Part shown: positions 6,333-8,078 of the stretch, piece by piece
How the letters are laid out: every line of letters starts with the position of its first letter
Position numbering within the stretch: the stretch's first letter is position 1
Assembly: GCA_009774735.1 (NCBI GenBank)
Contig: VSOH01000061.1
Coordinates: 1 to 8,078 of the forward strand
Direction of reading: 5' to 3'
Source of the DNA: Clostridiales bacterium
GTDB lineage: Bacteria; Bacillota_A; Clostridia; Oscillospirales; Acutalibacteraceae
Length of the DNA: 8,078 nt
Notes under the pieces: model-generated
The model's database searches: none
What the model was told of the DNA's origin: nothing
Seen by the model: the letters and a program-made list of their open reading frames with translations, nothing else
Program-made: the position numbers and the translations under genes

Positions 6333-7883
6333 TTATGCCATATGATTTAATACATTCAACCATTTGTCGGTTAAGTCATAGTTTTCATTTTCAAAAAGGC
6401 TGTTGTGTAGTCTGAAAACTATATCTATAAAACAAGCCTTTTTCAATCTTTCTTGGTCAGCGATTGCTGAAAACTGCTCAAGCAGCAGTTTATAATTCTC
6501 GGTAATATTGCCGCTTCCGTCGGTTAATTCAGTACCTATAAAACGTGCAATATCTATTTCAACCGGTGCAATATAACCAATCGGATCAATTGCAACAAGC
6601 TGATTGTTTTTTGACATTATATTATAGCTGTGTAAATCACCATGAATTAACACGCTATCCTGTTCCTTAAAAGTATCCTCATAAAGCTTAACTGCCTCTT
6701 TTACATAATGCATAATCTTTTCATTTTCATAGTCAAAGGTATTTTCATTAAGCTTTTGATGAAGGATATCTGAATAATTATGAAAGCCTGAAGAAGCAAT
6801 ATCAGAATACTTATTAACAGCACCATGAAGGACCTTATCAAAAAAAGCCACAATTGTTTCATCATCAGGATTTTCTGCATCATAGCAGTATTCCATCAGA
6901 AGTGCTGAACAGCTATCATCAAAATCAAGAAGCTCACACATAAAGCTTGCATTTAATGAACGGTAGCAAGAGCATTCCTGCTCGTATCTTCCGATAAAAG
7001 GAGGAATTATTTTAAGCACACACTTTCCGTATTTTATGCTGTGAGCAATAAAGATAATACCAAAGTGGGAGGTTTTGATAACCTTATATTCATCTATCTG
7101 CCATTTCTTTAAAAGATTAGGTATTTCGTTTTTTAAAGTATTTACCCATTCTCTTGCTTCCTTTGGATAATACTTAACAAGATAATTCTTTAATCTTACA
7201 ACATTATTTAAAATATTATCGACCTTAATATGATTTTCTCTATCCTTAATAAGTGCCTCAAGGTATTTCAAATCAGCAGGATAAGTAAGCTTGAAATTAT
7301 TATTAAAATCAAAATAAAGTTCAATTTTACTGTCCTGCGGAAGCTGCTGCGTTACCTCTGTCAGCTCTGATTCAGAGTCAAAGCTGTCATTAAGAAGTTT
7401 AAAATCAAAGCCCTCAGGCGACTGCATAAGATAATAATGCTCTCTGTTAACCTTCTGGAAATCATAGCAGCCCAAAGAATCGGTGATTTTCTGTGCAGTT
7501 ACAACAGCAGCAGAACAGTCAAGCTTTTCAAAATAAGTGTCCATAAGCTCACCTGTTATCATCGGACGCACTGCATCACACACAATCAGCTTTTTGCAGT
7601 CATACTTGCTGTCAATGTAGTTCAGAACATTGCGCAGAGTACGGTTACGGGTACTCCCTCCCTCAACTAAATCAATATTGTTGTGTTCACAAATATCTGC
7701 AAGATAAACACTGTTTGCCTCAACATTTGTTGCAACAACAATTTTGTCAACTTTTTTTCCTTCAAGTATTGACTCAATTACATATTCAATTACCATTTTA
7801 CCGTTGATTTTGTGAAACTGCTTCGGAACATTACTTCCAAAACGTGAACCAACACCATTCGCCAAAATTGCTACAATATTCAT
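6333..7883 (-). CDS. Bifunctional fusion: IspD/TarI-like cytidylyltransferase + APH-fold small-molecule kinase
   Basis: A 516-residue protein with two enzyme domains. Residues 1 to ~215 form an IspD/TarI-like nucleotidyltransferase: a glycine loop with R14, VPKQF with K21 (equivalents of the catalytic Arg/Lys of IspD), GGSTRNRTLRN (75-85), DAVRP (103-107), and KLTYPADLKYLE (198-209) matching the family's late 'K-T-PEDL' motif. After a Lys/Asn-rich linker (~216-262), residues ~263-516 form an aminoglycoside-phosphotransferase-type kinase: VLKI with K291, Brenner motif HGDLHSYNI (414-422) with D416 and N421, and metal-binding D433 in AIDPIGYIAP, closest in style to APH(6)/streptomycin-kinase-like enzymes. 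Infer a two-step path: phosphorylation, then CTP transfer giving a CDP-linked compound, perhaps for surface polymers; the substrate is unknown. It differs from true IspD: N9 in the loop, CDAVRP for HDAVRP, SPE for TPQ. RBS GAGGTG lies 5 bases before ATG. Drug resistance is possible but unsupported. Confidence 0.85.
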   Translation of the reverse strand: MNIVAILANGVGSRFGSNVPKQFHKINGKMVIEYVIESILEGKKVDKIVVATNVEANSVYLADICEHNNIDLVEGGSTRNRTLRNVLNYIDSKYDCKKLIVCDAVRPMITGELMDTYFEKLDCSAAVVTAQKITDSLGCYDFQKVNREHYYLMQSPEGFDFKLLNDSFDSESELTEVTQQLPQDSKIELYFDFNNNFKLTYPADLKYLEALIKDRENHIKVDNILNNVVRLKNYLVKYYPKEAREWVNTLKNEIPNLLKKWQIDEYKVIKTSHFGIIFIAHSIKYGKCVLKIIPPFIGRYEQECSCYRSLNASFMCELLDFDDSCSALLMEYCYDAENPDDETIVAFFDKVLHGAVNKYSDIASSGFHNYSDILHQKLNENTFDYENEKIMHYVKEAVKLYEDTFKEQDSVLIHGDLHSYNIMSKNNQLVAIDPIGYIAPVEIDIARFIGTELTDGSGNITENYKLLLEQFSAIADQERLKKACFIDIVFRLHNSLFENENYDLTDKWLNVLNHMA

Positions 7884-7912
7884 AATAACACCTCACATAT
7901 CACACAAAATAA

Positions 7913-8078
7913 TTAACCTTGTTTTTTGGCAGTTCGGATTTGTTTCCATAACTTATCAAGACACACTTTATATACGGCTGCAAAAAGCATTGTAGCAATA
8001 AAACAAAGCGGGAAAAACAAATAAATATTTTTATTAAGATTACATTTTGCAAAAACAGTCATAGGTATACGCTGGAGT
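7913..8078 (-). CDS. C-terminal end of a membrane protein, 5' end missing
   Basis: The last 54 codons of a gene entering from the right edge, ending in TAA at 7913-7915. Residues about 18-38 form one strong hydrophobic helix (IYLFFPLCFIATMLFAAVY) followed by a basic tail (KLWKQIRTAKKQG), which suggests the C-terminus faces the cytoplasm. I do not recognise the family with confidence. The pattern of a final helix followed by a Lys/Arg tail is seen in polytopic enzymes such as acyltransferase-3 proteins, and also in flippases and polymerases of surface polysaccharide loci. It lies 29 bases upstream of the fusion gene on the same strand, with no promoter visible between them, so the two are probably co-transcribed. 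The open frame, with a stop just before a well-placed ribosome binding site, supports a real coding region. Confidence 0.6.
   Translation of the reverse strand, partial: LQRIPMTVFAKCNLNKNIYLFFPLCFIATMLFAAVYKVCLDKLWKQIRTAKKQG

Noticed and set aside
6333..7883. Aminoglycoside resistance gene
   Set aside because: The kinase half has APH-fold motifs resembling APH(6), but it is fused to a cytidylyltransferase and shows no mobile-element context. Small-molecule activation fits better; resistance is not supported.
6333..7883. Canonical ispD of the isoprenoid (MEP) pathway
   Set aside because: Several IspD-conserved positions are changed (N9, CDAVRP, SPE), and the fused partner is an APH-type kinase rather than IspF, the usual fusion partner of IspD.

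Overview
The window looks like chromosomal DNA from a low-GC, Gram-positive anaerobe of the Clostridia, most likely an Oscillospirales/Ruminococcaceae-type gut bacterium. This is inferred from the AT-rich sequence, purine-rich GGAGG-type ribosome binding sites, closely packed genes, and the character of the GH13 glucosidase, double-RCK TrkA and YdjI-like SPFH protein. No rRNA or other taxonomic marker is present, so the assignment is an impression, not a measurement.

There are three blocks. Block 1 (1-3280, minus strand) reads ppa (family I inorganic pyrophosphatase), then a GH13 alpha-glucosidase of the oligo-1,6-glucosidase/MalL type, then a YdjI-like SPFH protein with a C-terminal zinc ribbon that runs off the left edge. 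Gaps of 47 and 27 bases suggest one transcript. Block 2 (3432-6277, plus strand) is a trkA-trkH potassium uptake operon, divergent from ppa. Its promoter is readable (TTGATT, 17 bases, extended TATAAC), and a 12-base perfect inverted repeat straddles the -10 element. Block 3 (6333-8078, minus strand) converges on trkH across a shared hairpin terminator. It holds a 516-residue fusion of an IspD/TarI-like cytidylyltransferase domain with an aminoglycoside-phosphotransferase-fold kinase, preceded by the last 54 codons of a membrane protein.

Blocks 1 and 2 are mostly housekeeping: pyrophosphate removal, oligosaccharide hydrolysis and K+ uptake. The fusion protein is the most interesting element. 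Both halves keep their main catalytic motifs, so one polypeptide could phosphorylate a small hydroxylated compound and then activate it with CTP. That would suit surface-polymer decoration, and the adjacent membrane protein fits such a locus, but most of that locus would lie beyond the right edge. There is no gene-free stretch over 300 bases. I saw no tRNA, rRNA, CRISPR array, insertion sequence or attachment site.
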